A stretch of DNA of 64,000 nucleotides, taken from Gayadomonas joobiniege G7 (GTDB lineage: Bacteria > Pseudomonadota > Gammaproteobacteria > Enterobacterales > Alteromonadaceae). The stretch covers positions 124,001-188,000 of the forward strand of contig NZ_AMRX01000007.1 in the NCBI RefSeq assembly GCF_000300815.1. Reading direction: 5' to 3'. Below are positions 45,864 through 55,307 of the stretch, piece after piece (the first letter of the stretch is position 1; the number at the start of each line of letters is the position of its first letter). Below the pieces are notes generated by a model. It did no database searches and was not told the origin of the DNA. It saw only the letters and a program-made list of their open reading frames with translations. The translations under genes were made by a program, and so were the position numbers.

Positions 45864-46079
45864 ATGAAAACAGGTATTCATCCAGAGTACAATGAAGTTA
45901 AAGCCACTTGTTCTTGTGGCAACGTGATCTCAACTCGTTCTACCGTAGGTAAAGACATCTTCTTAGATGTTTGTTCTGAGTGTCATCCTTTCTATACTGG
46001 TAAACAACGTATCGTTGATACTGGTGGCCGTGTAGATAAGTTCAAAAAACGTTTTGGCGCGCTTAAATCTAAAAAATAA
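45864..46079 (+). CDS. rpmE: 50S ribosomal protein L31
   Basis: 71 residues, zinc-type L31. The metal ligands are CSCGN (residues 16-18) and CSECHPF (~37-40): four Cys/His positions complete, so this is the zinc-dependent, not the Cys-less, paralogue. Preceded by AGGTAATCCTA. A strong terminator follows. Confidence 0.97.
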   Translation: MKTGIHPEYNEVKATCSCGNVISTRSTVGKDIFLDVCSECHPFYTGKQRIVDTGGRVDKFKKRFGALKSKK

Positions 46080-46092
46080 TCGTGTGATACGT

Positions 46093-46120
46093 TTGACTGA
46101 GGCGGTTCAGCCTCAGTCAA
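46093..46120. terminator. Terminator between rpmE and the GH13 gene
   Basis: Perfect 11-bp stem TTGACTGAGGC / GCCTCAGTCAA with 6-nt loop, TTTTAA after it on the plus strand. Serves rpmE and probably the convergent GH13 gene. Confidence 0.88.
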
Positions 46121-46129
46121 TTTTAACGC

Positions 46130-47905
46130 TTAAACTTTATCACTGTATATCAGCACCTGATAGGCCTCTAGCGATTGGTTAAAGCCCTCTTCAGCGGAAA
46201 CATTGAGTGCTTCGGTGGGTTGCAATCCTTGTGACCAGTTGAATATACATTGCCATTTACGGCCGTAAAATCCATCCGCCTGATAACTATCGTGACTTAA
46301 GTTTTTTAAATTAATTAAAACTATCACGTTTCCTTGCTCTGCATGTTCTGCCTGTCTGCAGTAAGCAATTACTTTGTTTACTAAATCAAAATGAACCACC
46401 TCTATACCTTCTAAAGTAAGCCCTTTAGTCAGTCCCTGCTCGTTTAACCTTAATCGAATGAGTTGCTGGTATGCTTTTAACAATTGCGGAAACTGTTCAG
46501 CGCGCGACCAATCGAGTGGACGGGCATCATCAAACCAAAGATCTTCAAGCAGTTCTTGCCCTTGAAACAACATAGGGATGCCGGGCGCTGTCAATACCAA
46601 AGCTGCGCCTATCACAGAGCGTTGACGAGCAAAATAGTCTTCATCTACTTGGCCGGGTGCGATTTCTTCAGCTACACGAGCTTGACCATTTGCGACTTCA
46701 TCATGTGATTCAACATACACAACACGTTCAAACGGACGACCAGAAAAACTATGTTTAAGTGCATATTCTAGTTTATGCAGGTCTCGGCTGTCATCTTCCG
46801 GTTGAATCAGAATATCACGAACCGGGTGAACAAAATCAGCATCCCACTGAGCACCAAATCCTAACCCGCCCTCGTCACAGCTTTGCGTTACAAAGTCGTT
46901 GTTGTGTAAGTCTTCGGCGATCACCAATTTATGTGGATGTTGCTCATGAACACTATGATTGACCCAACGAATTAAGTCGTAAGCTTCTTTAATTAAATCG
47001 TCACTTTCTTCACTACCAGACACAGAGCGCATAAAGGGGATCATATCCATGCGTAAACCGTCTAAACGAAATTCGTTTAACCACATCATAGCGTTGTCAA
47101 AAATATACTGTCGTACTTCGGGCCGGCCATAATCGGGTCGAGTATCTCCCCACGGCGTACTACTGCGCCAATCATTGTAAAAATAAATGCCACCCTTATC
47201 GTTTTCAGACCAGCCATCAAACTGCCATAAATGCAGGTCAGAGGGCCCAAAATGGTTGTACACAACATCTAAAATCACTGCAATACCCCGCTGATGGGCA
47301 GCGTCAACAAACGCCTTTAAACCATCCGGACCTCCATAGGCTTCTTCTACCGCAAACGGATAAGCTGGGTTATAGCCCCAACTATAATCTCCTGCAAATT
47401 CATTCACAGGCATTAATTCGATGCAGTTTATGCCAAGGTCCACTAAATGGTCTAGTTTTTCAATCGCAGTATAAAAAGTGCCGGGTTGATCTGATTCACC
47501 ATGTTCATTAATTTGGCTATGATAGGTGCCTATATGAAGTTCATAAATAACTAATGTATTCCAATTAGCGATTTTAAAATCGTTAGATTGCCAATCAAAG
47601 TTGTCATCATAAACGAGTGCATGGCCTGCACTGTTTGTCATATGCCGCGCCCGAGGATCGTTTCGCACCAGCATTTCATCCTGATCGCTCTGAATGTAAA
47701 ACTGATATCCTTGATTACATTGCAACTGCTCACAAATCACAGACCAGCAGCCGTCTCCGTCCGCTTCCAATGGTAAACCAGGTGATTCCCACTCGTTAAA
47801 ATCACCACGTAAATAAACCGCTTTAGCGCTTGGCGCCCAGACGCGAACGGCATAACCTGAATCGAGTTTTACAGTACCTAACACATTTTGTAAGTTGTCC
47901 AACAT
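46130..47905 (-). CDS. GH13 enzyme, branching-enzyme-like
   Basis: 591 residues from ATG 47905 (AAGGGA at good distance; ATG 47911 is too close). N-terminal CBM48/isoamylase-type domain (~10-105, FNEW), then the GH13 barrel: region I DVVYNHFG (~218), region II GLRMDMI with nucleophile Asp (~288), region III IAEDLHN with acid Glu (~325), region IV VESHDEVANG (~403). The SHDEV motif resembles 1,4-alpha-glucan branching enzymes (GlgB type) more than amylases, but the protein is shorter than E. coli GlgB. Product specificity is not certain. No signal peptide, so it acts on intracellular glucan. Other glycogen genes are not in the window. Confidence 0.75.
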   Translation of the reverse strand: MLDNLQNVLGTVKLDSGYAVRVWAPSAKAVYLRGDFNEWESPGLPLEADGDGCWSVICEQLQCNQGYQFYIQSDQDEMLVRNDPRARHMTNSAGHALVYDDNFDWQSNDFKIANWNTLVIYELHIGTYHSQINEHGESDQPGTFYTAIEKLDHLVDLGINCIELMPVNEFAGDYSWGYNPAYPFAVEEAYGGPDGLKAFVDAAHQRGIAVILDVVYNHFGPSDLHLWQFDGWSENDKGGIYFYNDWRSSTPWGDTRPDYGRPEVRQYIFDNAMMWLNEFRLDGLRMDMIPFMRSVSGSEESDDLIKEAYDLIRWVNHSVHEQHPHKLVIAEDLHNNDFVTQSCDEGGLGFGAQWDADFVHPVRDILIQPEDDSRDLHKLEYALKHSFSGRPFERVVYVESHDEVANGQARVAEEIAPGQVDEDYFARQRSVIGAALVLTAPGIPMLFQGQELLEDLWFDDARPLDWSRAEQFPQLLKAYQQLIRLRLNEQGLTKGLTLEGIEVVHFDLVNKVIAYCRQAEHAEQGNVIVLINLKNLSHDSYQADGFYGRKWQCIFNWSQGLQPTEALNVSAEEGFNQSLEAYQVLIYSDKV

Positions 47906-47965
47906 ATCCATTTCCCTTAACTATTAATTTAACGATCTTTATAAGGGTTCTGGTACTCGTTGGGT

Positions 47966-49213
47966 TCACTCTATTCGCAGATATTTTTCTGGCAGCTCAC
48001 TTTTTGCAACACCGGATTCAACGGCCGCAACCGCGACAGCTGTGGCCACTTCTTGTAATAACCGTGGATCCATAGGTTTAGGAATAATATACTCACGACC
48101 AAAACTAAGCGACTCGAATCCTGATGCTTCTAATACTTTCGCCGGTACCGGCTGTTTAGCAAGATCTTTTATTGCATGCACAGCTGCTACTTTCATTGCA
48201 TCATTGATTTCGGTTGCTCTAACATCCAGTGCCCCTCGAAAAATAAACGGAAAACAGAGCACATTGTTGACTTGATTCGGGTAATCTGAACGTCCAGTTG
48301 CCATAATAAGGTCATCTCTGATTGCCAAGGCTAACTCAGGTTTAATTTCTGGATCCGGATTTGAACACGCAAAAACAATGGGGTTATCAGCCATTAACGT
48401 CAACGCCTCGGGCGGCAGTACATCCGGGCCTGAGACGCCGACAAACACATCTGCTCCCGTCAACGCATCTTCAAGCGACCGTTTGTCAGTATTATTGGCG
48501 AACAATTTTTTATGGTCAGGCAATTCATCGCGCCGAGTATGAATAACCCCTTTGCGATCTAACATATAAATGCGTTCGCGCTGCGCGCCGCAAACAATTA
48601 AAAGTTCCATGCAAGCAACAGCTGCTGCACCAGCGCCCATACAAACAATAGTGACTTCAGCAATATCTTTACCTTGTATCTCTAGAGCATTTAACATGCC
48701 CGCGGCGGTCACAATCGCGGTACCGTGCTGGTCATCGTGAAATACAGGCACATTACATTTTTCTTTAAGTGTCTGTTCTATCTGAAAACATTCTGGTGCT
48801 TTTATATCTTCTAAATTGATACCACCAAACGTATCGGCGATACTAGCCACTGTGCTAATAAACTCTTCTGTGGTTCTATGTTTAACTTCTATGTCGATAG
48901 CATCCAAACCAGCAAAGCGCTTAAACAACAATGCTTTACCTTCCATCACAGGCTTAGAAGCCAAAGGGCCTAAATTACCTAAGCCTAACACAGCAGTGCC
49001 ATTAGAGATGACCGCCACTAAATTACCTTTTGCTGTATAACGATACGCGGCCTCTGGGTTAGCCGCTATCTCTCGAACAGGTTCTGCCACGCCTGGACTA
49101 TAGGCTAATGATAAATCAGCGGCCGTTTCTGCCGCTTTACTGATTTCTACGCTAATTTTACCGGGTTTTGGAAACTCATGATAATCAAGTGCTTGCTGGC
49201 GAAGATCTGTCAT
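47966..49213 (-). CDS. Malic enzyme (short, NADP-type likely)
   Basis: 415 residues. Oxidative decarboxylation of malate to pyruvate with NAD(P)H. LAYSPGVAEPVREIAANPEAAYRYT start, VISNGTAVLGLGNLGP and HDDQHGTAIV are the malic-enzyme core; GAGAAAVACMEL is the dinucleotide fold. It lacks the C-terminal phosphotransacetylase-like domain of MaeB, so it is the short form; cofactor preference not certain. AAGGACG precedes the ATG. Complements ppc upstream. Confidence 0.93.
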   Translation of the reverse strand: MTDLRQQALDYHEFPKPGKISVEISKAAETAADLSLAYSPGVAEPVREIAANPEAAYRYTAKGNLVAVISNGTAVLGLGNLGPLASKPVMEGKALLFKRFAGLDAIDIEVKHRTTEEFISTVASIADTFGGINLEDIKAPECFQIEQTLKEKCNVPVFHDDQHGTAIVTAAGMLNALEIQGKDIAEVTIVCMGAGAAAVACMELLIVCGAQRERIYMLDRKGVIHTRRDELPDHKKLFANNTDKRSLEDALTGADVFVGVSGPDVLPPEALTLMADNPIVFACSNPDPEIKPELALAIRDDLIMATGRSDYPNQVNNVLCFPFIFRGALDVRATEINDAMKVAAVHAIKDLAKQPVPAKVLEASGFESLSFGREYIIPKPMDPRLLQEVATAVAVAAVESGVAKSELPEKYLRIE

Positions 49214-49270
49214 TTATCGTCCTTTGTATGATCTAAAAAGAATTAAACTCCTTTTGAGTTTGGCAAATTT

Positions 49271-52150
49271 TTAGCCACTTGCAAGTGAAATATCTGTTAA
49301 CGGGCTAGGTTTAGAAATACCATAACCCTGAGCATAGTTTACCCCAATGGTAAACAACTCTTCTTTTATCTCTTTGCTTTCGACAAATTCGGCAATGGTT
49401 TTTACACCAATTGCGCAAGCAACCTCGTAAATAGATTTAACCATGGCTTTATCAACGGGATCGACCAACATATCTTTTACAAAACTACCGTCTATTTTTA
49501 AATAATCGACCGGCAAGTTTTTAAGATAAACATACGATGAAAAACCACTACCAAAATCATCTAATGAGAAGCTACAACCTAAATCTTTAAAACAATGGAT
49601 AAAGGAGAGTGTTTTATCTAACTGCATAATGGCAACGGTTTCTGTCACCTCAAAACAAATTTTGTGATATGGGATCTGATATTTATCAAAACAATTTAAA
49701 ACAAAAGCCTGCATTTCGTCATCAGATAAAGATAATCCTGATAAATTAATTGCGCCTTTAGCAAGTGCTTCTAAATGATCTGGGTGCTCACTCAACCAAC
49801 AAAAATAATTTTCGATCACCCAGCGGTCTATCCGAGACATTTGACTGTAGCGCTCGGCTGCCGGTAAAAATTGACTTGGTGATAACAAACGTCCTGTTGC
49901 ATCACGCATCCGCAGTAAAATCTCGTAATGAAGGCCATCTTCTTTTGTTTGTAAGCTCTGAATGCTCTGAAAATACAGCTCAAACCTATCTTGCGTTAAG
50001 GCTTCAGTAATTTCAGATACTTGCAACATTTCATTTTGCCGAGCCTGCATATCTTCATCGGCCGGTATATATTGGTGGATACGGTTGCGGCCACGCTCTT
50101 TTGCGGTATAACAAGCGGCATCGGCATGGCTTAACACTTCACTCAGGTTGCTGTTTTCGGCATTGAGCTCAATGAGCCCTATACTCACACCAAGCGAAAA
50201 ACTGCGACCTTCCCAGACAAACCTAAATTCATCTACCGCATGTTTTAATGCATTCGCGGTTTGGTAGGCCTGCTCACCGAACTGGTTTTCCATTAAGACA
50301 CAAAACTCGTCGCCACCAAATCGAGCAATCGAATCATTGCTGCCTAACTCTACCTTAAAGCGGTCGGCAATTTGCACCAATAATAAATCCCCGGCTCTAT
50401 GGCCACAGGTATCATTAATCAGTTTAAACTGGTCTAAATCCATATATAAAAGCGTATGACGAGAGTTTAGTGCTTGTGCTTCAGTTAATAGCGTACGCAG
50501 CGATTTTTCGAACGCGCTGCGATTGATTAAACCAGTTAAACTGTCATGGGTCGCCATATATTGTAGTTTTTGCTCTGCTCTTTTGCGCTGTGAAATCTCA
50601 AGAACAGAACCAATTAATAAAGTTTCGCCATTTTTGTTAGCAATTCGTAGACTAATGCTGACCCACTTCACCTGCCCCTTTTGGGTTCGCCATTGAGTTT
50701 CAAAGTTGGTCAGTCTTTTTTGTTTATTGACCTTAGTCACCAGTTTGTCTCTGTCTCCTGGCAACACATACAAACGCGCTAAATTAGGAACTTCAACCAA
50801 CAAATCTGATAACGAACGGCAGCCGAGTAATTCACAAAACGCTTTATTTGCACGAACCAGTTGACCATTTTGTTTTGAAATATAATGCCCTTCGACCGCA
50901 TGCTCGTAGATATCGAATAAATCTTGGTATAACGACTGCACTTTACGCTTTGCCCTGAGGGTATTTAATTGCTCGCGTCTGACCTTGTCATAGACTGAAT
51001 TAAAAAGTATCGAAAAAGCTAAAAATTGGGAGATTAAAATCGCGTATTCAGTAATAAAACTGCGTTCCAATATGTTAAAACGATTCGCAGCAAATAACGC
51101 CGCCGATAAGATGATAATTAACATACAAAAAGCGAATCTTTTCAGGCCAAATTTTGTTTTTTTAGGCGTTTTAAGCATTGCATAAATAATTAAACCTGAA
51201 GTGCTTATGTACATTAACAACTGAGTATATAGCTGTAAAATATGCGGCAGTAATAAAGAACTAACCGCGATGCAAAATACCAAAATTGTATTTAATTTAA
51301 ACAGTGTATTCAGTTGAATTTGGGTATGTTTTATGCGCAAAAATATTTGCACAAAATTAGCCAATGACGCTAAACAAATTCCCAAACTCAGCATACCTAT
51401 AGGCTTGGTATAATGAATTAAACTCGGCCATAAAAACTCAATGCCATAACCAGTTCTTGAGCAATAATAGATTAAAAAAGAAAACAAAAAGGTGCCAAAA
51501 TAGGCAAACCCCGTATCTTTGTTAGCGACAGAAAGCACAAAAGCGGTAAAGCTCATTAACATTAATATCGCAAGACCACCACCGAGCCAAAATGCAGCCC
51601 GATTATGGTCAAAATAAAAGGCGTCCACCTGATACAAGCAGATAGGCAGCTGAATCAAGCTGTCGTTTTGTAATTTAAGGTAAAACCAACGTTCACTGTT
51701 GGCTGGCAAATTAAGTGTAAAAACATAACTACCAGAAGGAAAATCGCGCGCAAAGATTGGTGTAGAAATACTCGCGGAATTATATAATTGTGGAGCCTGC
51801 TGCTCTACTTGTTGGTATAATTCAATTGACTCCATTAACGGAAAGTCAATGACAAGCAAGTTGTTTAATGCGACTTGGTCACTATTTTTAACTTTAAACC
51901 TAACCCAATACGCCTTTTCAGTATGTTGAAGTACAGGGATGTTAGTCACAAATTTTTGCCAACTAAATTGATATTCATCCGCCAAAACATCTATTAACGG
52001 CAAGGCCTGCGCCGCTTCGGTAAATTCAGCATAATGCGCAATATTAACTTTATTTTTGTTTTTATCTAGGATCACTACAGGTTCGGCAACGGCCGAAAAA
52101 GCGGATAACAACAACAAACAAAAATAAACAAAGGTTCCAAACAACTTCAT
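49271..52150 (-). CDS. 7TMR-DISM / PAS / GGDEF / EAL protein
   Basis: 959 residues. Signal peptide (LLLLSAFSAVAEP), extracellular 7TMR-DISMED2 sandwich (~30-160), seven membrane helices (~185-385), PAS (~410-520), GGDEF (~540-700; RFGGDEF intact, I-site RxxD lost at its Arg), EAL (~720-950; HYEILLRM with the catalytic Glu, EVTE, LDDFGSG, IAEFVES). Both domains keep their catalytic residues, so it may make and cleave c-di-GMP or have one domain dominate. A periplasmic ligand, possibly a carbohydrate, is suggested by the DISM domain. Followed by nothing cotranscribed in the window. Confidence 0.9.
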   Translation of the reverse strand: MKLFGTFVYFCLLLLSAFSAVAEPVVILDKNKNKVNIAHYAEFTEAAQALPLIDVLADEYQFSWQKFVTNIPVLQHTEKAYWVRFKVKNSDQVALNNLLVIDFPLMESIELYQQVEQQAPQLYNSASISTPIFARDFPSGSYVFTLNLPANSERWFYLKLQNDSLIQLPICLYQVDAFYFDHNRAAFWLGGGLAILMLMSFTAFVLSVANKDTGFAYFGTFLFSFLIYYCSRTGYGIEFLWPSLIHYTKPIGMLSLGICLASLANFVQIFLRIKHTQIQLNTLFKLNTILVFCIAVSSLLLPHILQLYTQLLMYISTSGLIIYAMLKTPKKTKFGLKRFAFCMLIIILSAALFAANRFNILERSFITEYAILISQFLAFSILFNSVYDKVRREQLNTLRAKRKVQSLYQDLFDIYEHAVEGHYISKQNGQLVRANKAFCELLGCRSLSDLLVEVPNLARLYVLPGDRDKLVTKVNKQKRLTNFETQWRTQKGQVKWVSISLRIANKNGETLLIGSVLEISQRKRAEQKLQYMATHDSLTGLINRSAFEKSLRTLLTEAQALNSRHTLLYMDLDQFKLINDTCGHRAGDLLLVQIADRFKVELGSNDSIARFGGDEFCVLMENQFGEQAYQTANALKHAVDEFRFVWEGRSFSLGVSIGLIELNAENSNLSEVLSHADAACYTAKERGRNRIHQYIPADEDMQARQNEMLQVSEITEALTQDRFELYFQSIQSLQTKEDGLHYEILLRMRDATGRLLSPSQFLPAAERYSQMSRIDRWVIENYFCWLSEHPDHLEALAKGAINLSGLSLSDDEMQAFVLNCFDKYQIPYHKICFEVTETVAIMQLDKTLSFIHCFKDLGCSFSLDDFGSGFSSYVYLKNLPVDYLKIDGSFVKDMLVDPVDKAMVKSIYEVACAIGVKTIAEFVESKEIKEELFTIGVNYAQGYGISKPSPLTDISLASG

Positions 52151-52199
52151 TGTAGCCTCAAAATTTAGGGGTAGTTTATACGTGCAATAGTGAAGACTG

Positions 52200-52508
52200 C
52201 TACACTTTACAAAGCACTATAATTGTATCATCAACGGGCTCTAGCCAAGTACTCTCGGTAAGCGCTTCATAATGAAGCCAATACAAAACTGAATGACCCG
52301 AAAGGTAAAAACTTAAACTCAGTCTATCAGCCCCCTGATGAAGAGTCATTTTTTGACCTGACAATTGATTTCGCAACCAGCTGTGCAAAAGCTCTGCCGC
52401 TGTATCCTCATTAATATTCTGATTAAAGTGAAGTCTCAATGAAGTGCCAAAACGGTCTATTTGTTTTAATGTTAACGGTTGCATAGATGTCTGAAAGGAT
52501 ATATCCAT
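52200..52508 (-). CDS. Small protein, possibly DUF3630-like
   Basis: 102 residues from ATG 52508 (the frame extends to a TTG at 52523). QGADRLSLSFYLSGHSVLYWLHYEALTESTWLEP resembles DUF3630-type proteins (G-A-D-R, W-L-H-Y-E, S-x-W-L-E pattern), but I am not certain. No signal peptide, no membrane helix. Lies between the DISM protein and ilvY. Function unknown. Confidence 0.55.
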   Translation of the reverse strand: MDISFQTSMQPLTLKQIDRFGTSLRLHFNQNINEDTAAELLHSWLRNQLSGQKMTLHQGADRLSLSFYLSGHSVLYWLHYEALTESTWLEPVDDTIIVLCKV

Positions 52509-52635
52509 ATTTTTACAGCACAAATAAAAGCTAATTGTAACCTTTTATAAATATTTTGCACTCTAGTGTAACAGTTATTTTTAGTTTTTATCTGACAAAT
52601 TTCGGGCTAATATCTGACAAGGCTTTAATACCCTA

Positions 52636-53529
52636 TTATAAAGCAGAAGTTTCTACAGCTTGCTGCCAAAACGCAGCAACCAGAGGGTCAACTAGGTGTT
52701 TGTGTAAACAGCATACGCCTAATTTAAAAGGTTCAATATCCGAATTGTTCTCGATTCGCTTTACTCGCTCACGCACTGGGCTGTTAGCAATAACAATATC
52801 CGGTGCCATACCAATACCACAACCAAGCGCAACCATGCTAACAATGGCTTCATGACCCGCCACTCTGGCATAAATTTTTGGTTTAAGATGGTGTGAACGG
52901 AACCACTTGTCACTACGCGTACGGGTTAACCCTGAATCCGCGATTATAAAAGGAATATTCTGCCAATCGGGTTGATCTTCCGCTAACCGTCGACTGACAT
53001 CACAGGCCATGACGGGCGCGATAAGCGACATAGACACATTATCTATGGCATGAAAAGCCACATTTGCTGGGAGATTGTCGGGCCTAGCGGATAGTGCAAT
53101 ATCTACCTCGCCACTAATGATTTTTTGCATTGCCAGAGATGCAGCGCCGGTTTCTAACAATATCTCAATCTGTGGGTACTTCTGGCTCAAACTGGCTAAA
53201 ATCGGTGGTATATGTGAATAACAAGCTGTCACCGAACAAAATACTTTTAATTGCCCTTTTATCTGTTGTCCACTTTGCTGTGTTGCAGCCTGAAACTGAG
53301 CCCAATTATCCAGCGTTTGCCGGGCAAAATTTAAAAATTGGCTGCCTGCCTCCGTTAGCTTAACACTACGATTATCCCGCTCTAACAACACGCAGCCAGA
53401 CTCTTCTTCTAATTTTTTGATCATCCGACTAAGCGTAGCCGCGCTAATATGCATAGCATCTGAGGTGCGGGCAAAATGAAGCGTTTCGCACAAGTGTACA
53501 TAGCAGCGTAAAGTTCTTAATTGCAGCAT
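52636..53529 (-). CDS. ilvY: LysR-type activator IlvY
   Basis: 297 residues from ATG 53529 (MLQLRTLRCYVHLCETLHFARTS); the frame extends to 53589 but the shorter start is that of the family. Activates the divergent ilvC in response to acetolactate or acetohydroxybutyrate. Winged-helix LTH with MHISAATLSRMIKKLEEESG (~25-45), then the type-2 periplasmic-binding-like effector domain. The 110 bases to ilvC hold the shared operator region. Identity rests on the LysR domain plus divergence from ilvC. Confidence 0.92.
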   Translation of the reverse strand: MLQLRTLRCYVHLCETLHFARTSDAMHISAATLSRMIKKLEEESGCVLLERDNRSVKLTEAGSQFLNFARQTLDNWAQFQAATQQSGQQIKGQLKVFCSVTACYSHIPPILASLSQKYPQIEILLETGAASLAMQKIISGEVDIALSARPDNLPANVAFHAIDNVSMSLIAPVMACDVSRRLAEDQPDWQNIPFIIADSGLTRTRSDKWFRSHHLKPKIYARVAGHEAIVSMVALGCGIGMAPDIVIANSPVRERVKRIENNSDIEPFKLGVCCLHKHLVDPLVAAFWQQAVETSAL

Positions 53530-53639
53530 GAATATTTTAAATAGTGAAATACTGTTTTTTAAATATATCACTTTAAGCAACACACGCAATAAGGTAAAGT
53601 AGCGCGGAAATTTATTAGTTAATAGAGACAGGATTCAAA
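53530..53639. promoter_or_regulatory. ilvY-ilvC divergent control region
   Basis: 110 bases between the two start codons. AT-rich. It has GCAA repeats (AAGCAACACACGCAATAAG) and an ACT-N5-AGT symmetry in AGTGAAATACT, which could be half-sites for IlvY, but no firm operator could be fixed by eye. RBS of ilvC: AGACAGGA. Confidence 0.5.
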
Positions 53640-55130
53640 ATGGCTCAGAATTATTTTAATACGCTTACTTTGCGTGAACAGTTAGAACAATTAGGTAAAT
53701 GTCGTTTTATGGACCGCAGCGAATTTGCAAATGGCTGTGAAGCTTTAAAAGGCAAAAAAGTTGTTATCGTTGGTTGTGGTGCCCAAGGCTTGAACCAAGG
53801 TCTAAATATGCGCGACAGCGGCTTAGATATTTCTTACGCATTGCGTGCCAGCGCAATTGAAGGCAAACGTCAATCTTGGAAAAATGCTACTGAAAACGGT
53901 TTTAAAGTAGGGACATATGAAGAGCTGATCCCAACTGCAGATTTAGTTTGTAACTTAACGCCAGATAAGCAGCACACAGCGGTTGTTAGTGCGGTTATGC
54001 CATTGATGAAAGAAGGCTCTACCTTAGCCTACTCGCACGGCTTCAACATTGTTGAAGAAGGCATGCAAATTCGTGACGATATCACTGTGATCATGTGTGC
54101 ACCGAAGTGCCCAGGTTCAGAAGTACGTGAAGAATATAAGCGTGGTTTTGGGGTACCGACATTAATCGCAGTTCACCCTGCAAACGACCCTCAAGGCCAT
54201 GGTTTAGAATGGGCAAAAGCTTATGCATCAGCCACTGGTGGTGACCGAGCTGGTGTTTTAGAATCATCTTTTGTAGCCGAAGTAAAATCAGACTTAATGG
54301 GCGAGCAAACCATTCTTTGCGGTATGTTGCAAACTGGTGCCATATTAGGTTACGACAAAATGGTTGCTGAAGGCGTTGAACCAGGTTATGCCTCTAAACT
54401 AATTCAATACGGTTGGGAAACCATTACTGAAGCATTAAAGTATGGTGGCATCACAGGTATGATGGATCGTTTGTCTAACCCGGCTAAAATCGAATGTTTT
54501 GCATTAGCGGGTGAATTAAAAGACACTTTACGTCCGTTATTCTACAAACATATGGACGACATCATCACAGGTGAATTTTCACGTACAATGATGGAAGATT
54601 GGGCAAACGACGATGCTAACTTATTAAAATGGCGCGCCGAAACTGCTGAAACTGCATTTGAAAAATCAACTGCACAAGAGGCCCCAATTGATGAGCAAGA
54701 ATATTTCGATAATAACATTTTCTTTGTTGCTATGGTTAAAGCTGGCGTCGAATTAGCATTCGAAGCTATGACTGAGTCTGGTATCATTGAAGAATCAGCT
54801 TATTATGAATCTCTGCACGAGACTCCGCTGATTGCTAATACGATTGCCCGTAAAAAACTTTATGAGATGAATGTTGTTATCTCTGATACGGCTGAATACG
54901 GCTGTTATTTATTTGCTCACGCCGCTGTTCCTTTATTATCTGACTTTGTAAAAAATATGGATTCAGCTTTTATTGGTCAGTACAAAGCGCCTAAGTCGAA
55001 TACTGTTGACAATGCATTATTAGTACGTATCAATGATCAAATTCGTAACCACCCAGTTGAGTGGGTTGGCCAAGAATTACGTGGTTACATGACTGACATG
55101 AAAGCCATTGTTGATAAAAACGAGATTTAA
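53640..55130 (+). CDS. ilvC: Ketol-acid reductoisomerase (long, class II)
   Basis: 496 residues, the long form of enterics and relatives (class I is ~330). Converts acetolactate to dihydroxyisovalerate with NADPH and Mg2+, in valine/isoleucine/leucine synthesis. NADPH loop [20 protein letters not shown] (~39-60), [12 protein letters not shown] as cofactor phosphate site, [14 protein letters not shown] with metal ligands (~215), and a duplicated C-terminal domain. The promoter is shared with the divergent ilvY. Confidence 0.97.
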   Translation: MAQNYFNTLTLREQLEQLGKCRFMDRSEFANGCEALKGKKVVIVGCGAQGLNQGLNMRDSGLDISYALRASAIEGKRQSWKNATENGFKVGTYEELIPTADLVCNLTPDKQHTAVVSAVMPLMKEGSTLAYSHGFNIVEEGMQIRDDITVIMCAPKCPGSEVREEYKRGFGVPTLIAVHPANDPQGHGLEWAKAYASATGGDRAGVLESSFVAEVKSDLMGEQTILCGMLQTGAILGYDKMVAEGVEPGYASKLIQYGWETITEALKYGGITGMMDRLSNPAKIECFALAGELKDTLRPLFYKHMDDIITGEFSRTMMEDWANDDANLLKWRAETAETAFEKSTAQEAPIDEQEYFDNNIFFVAMVKAGVELAFEAMTESGIIEESAYYESLHETPLIANTIARKKLYEMNVVISDTAEYGCYLFAHAAVPLLSDFVKNMDSAFIGQYKAPKSNTVDNALLVRINDQIRNHPVEWVGQELRGYMTDMKAIVDKNEI

Positions 55131-55153
55131 TCTTTCGTTTTGCTGTTATGGGT

Positions 55154-55175
55154 AGCCAGAACCTTGTGTCTGGCT
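55154..55175 (+). terminator. Weak terminator candidate after ilvC
   Basis: Seven-bp stem AGCCAGA / TCTGGCT with an 8-nt loop, about 25 bases after the stop. T-run only ~17 bases later, so it may need help or be a plain hairpin. Confidence 0.45.
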
Positions 55176-55243
55176 GCACATATCGCTATCTAAATTTTTT
55201 TAGAACTAGGTCAAGCCATTCAAACAGCAAAACTCAAATCAGT

Positions 55244-55260
55244 TGTCATCAGCGATGACA
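55244..55260 (-). terminator. Hairpin after the GGDEF-EAL gene
   Basis: Seven-bp stem TGTCATC / GATGACA with a 3-nt loop, ~50 bases after the minus-strand gene. No strong T-tract; low-confidence terminator. Confidence 0.4.
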
Positions 55261-55307
55261 GACACAGCCGAATGGGCCAGGAAAAAGCCAACGAGAGTAA
55301 GCAGCAC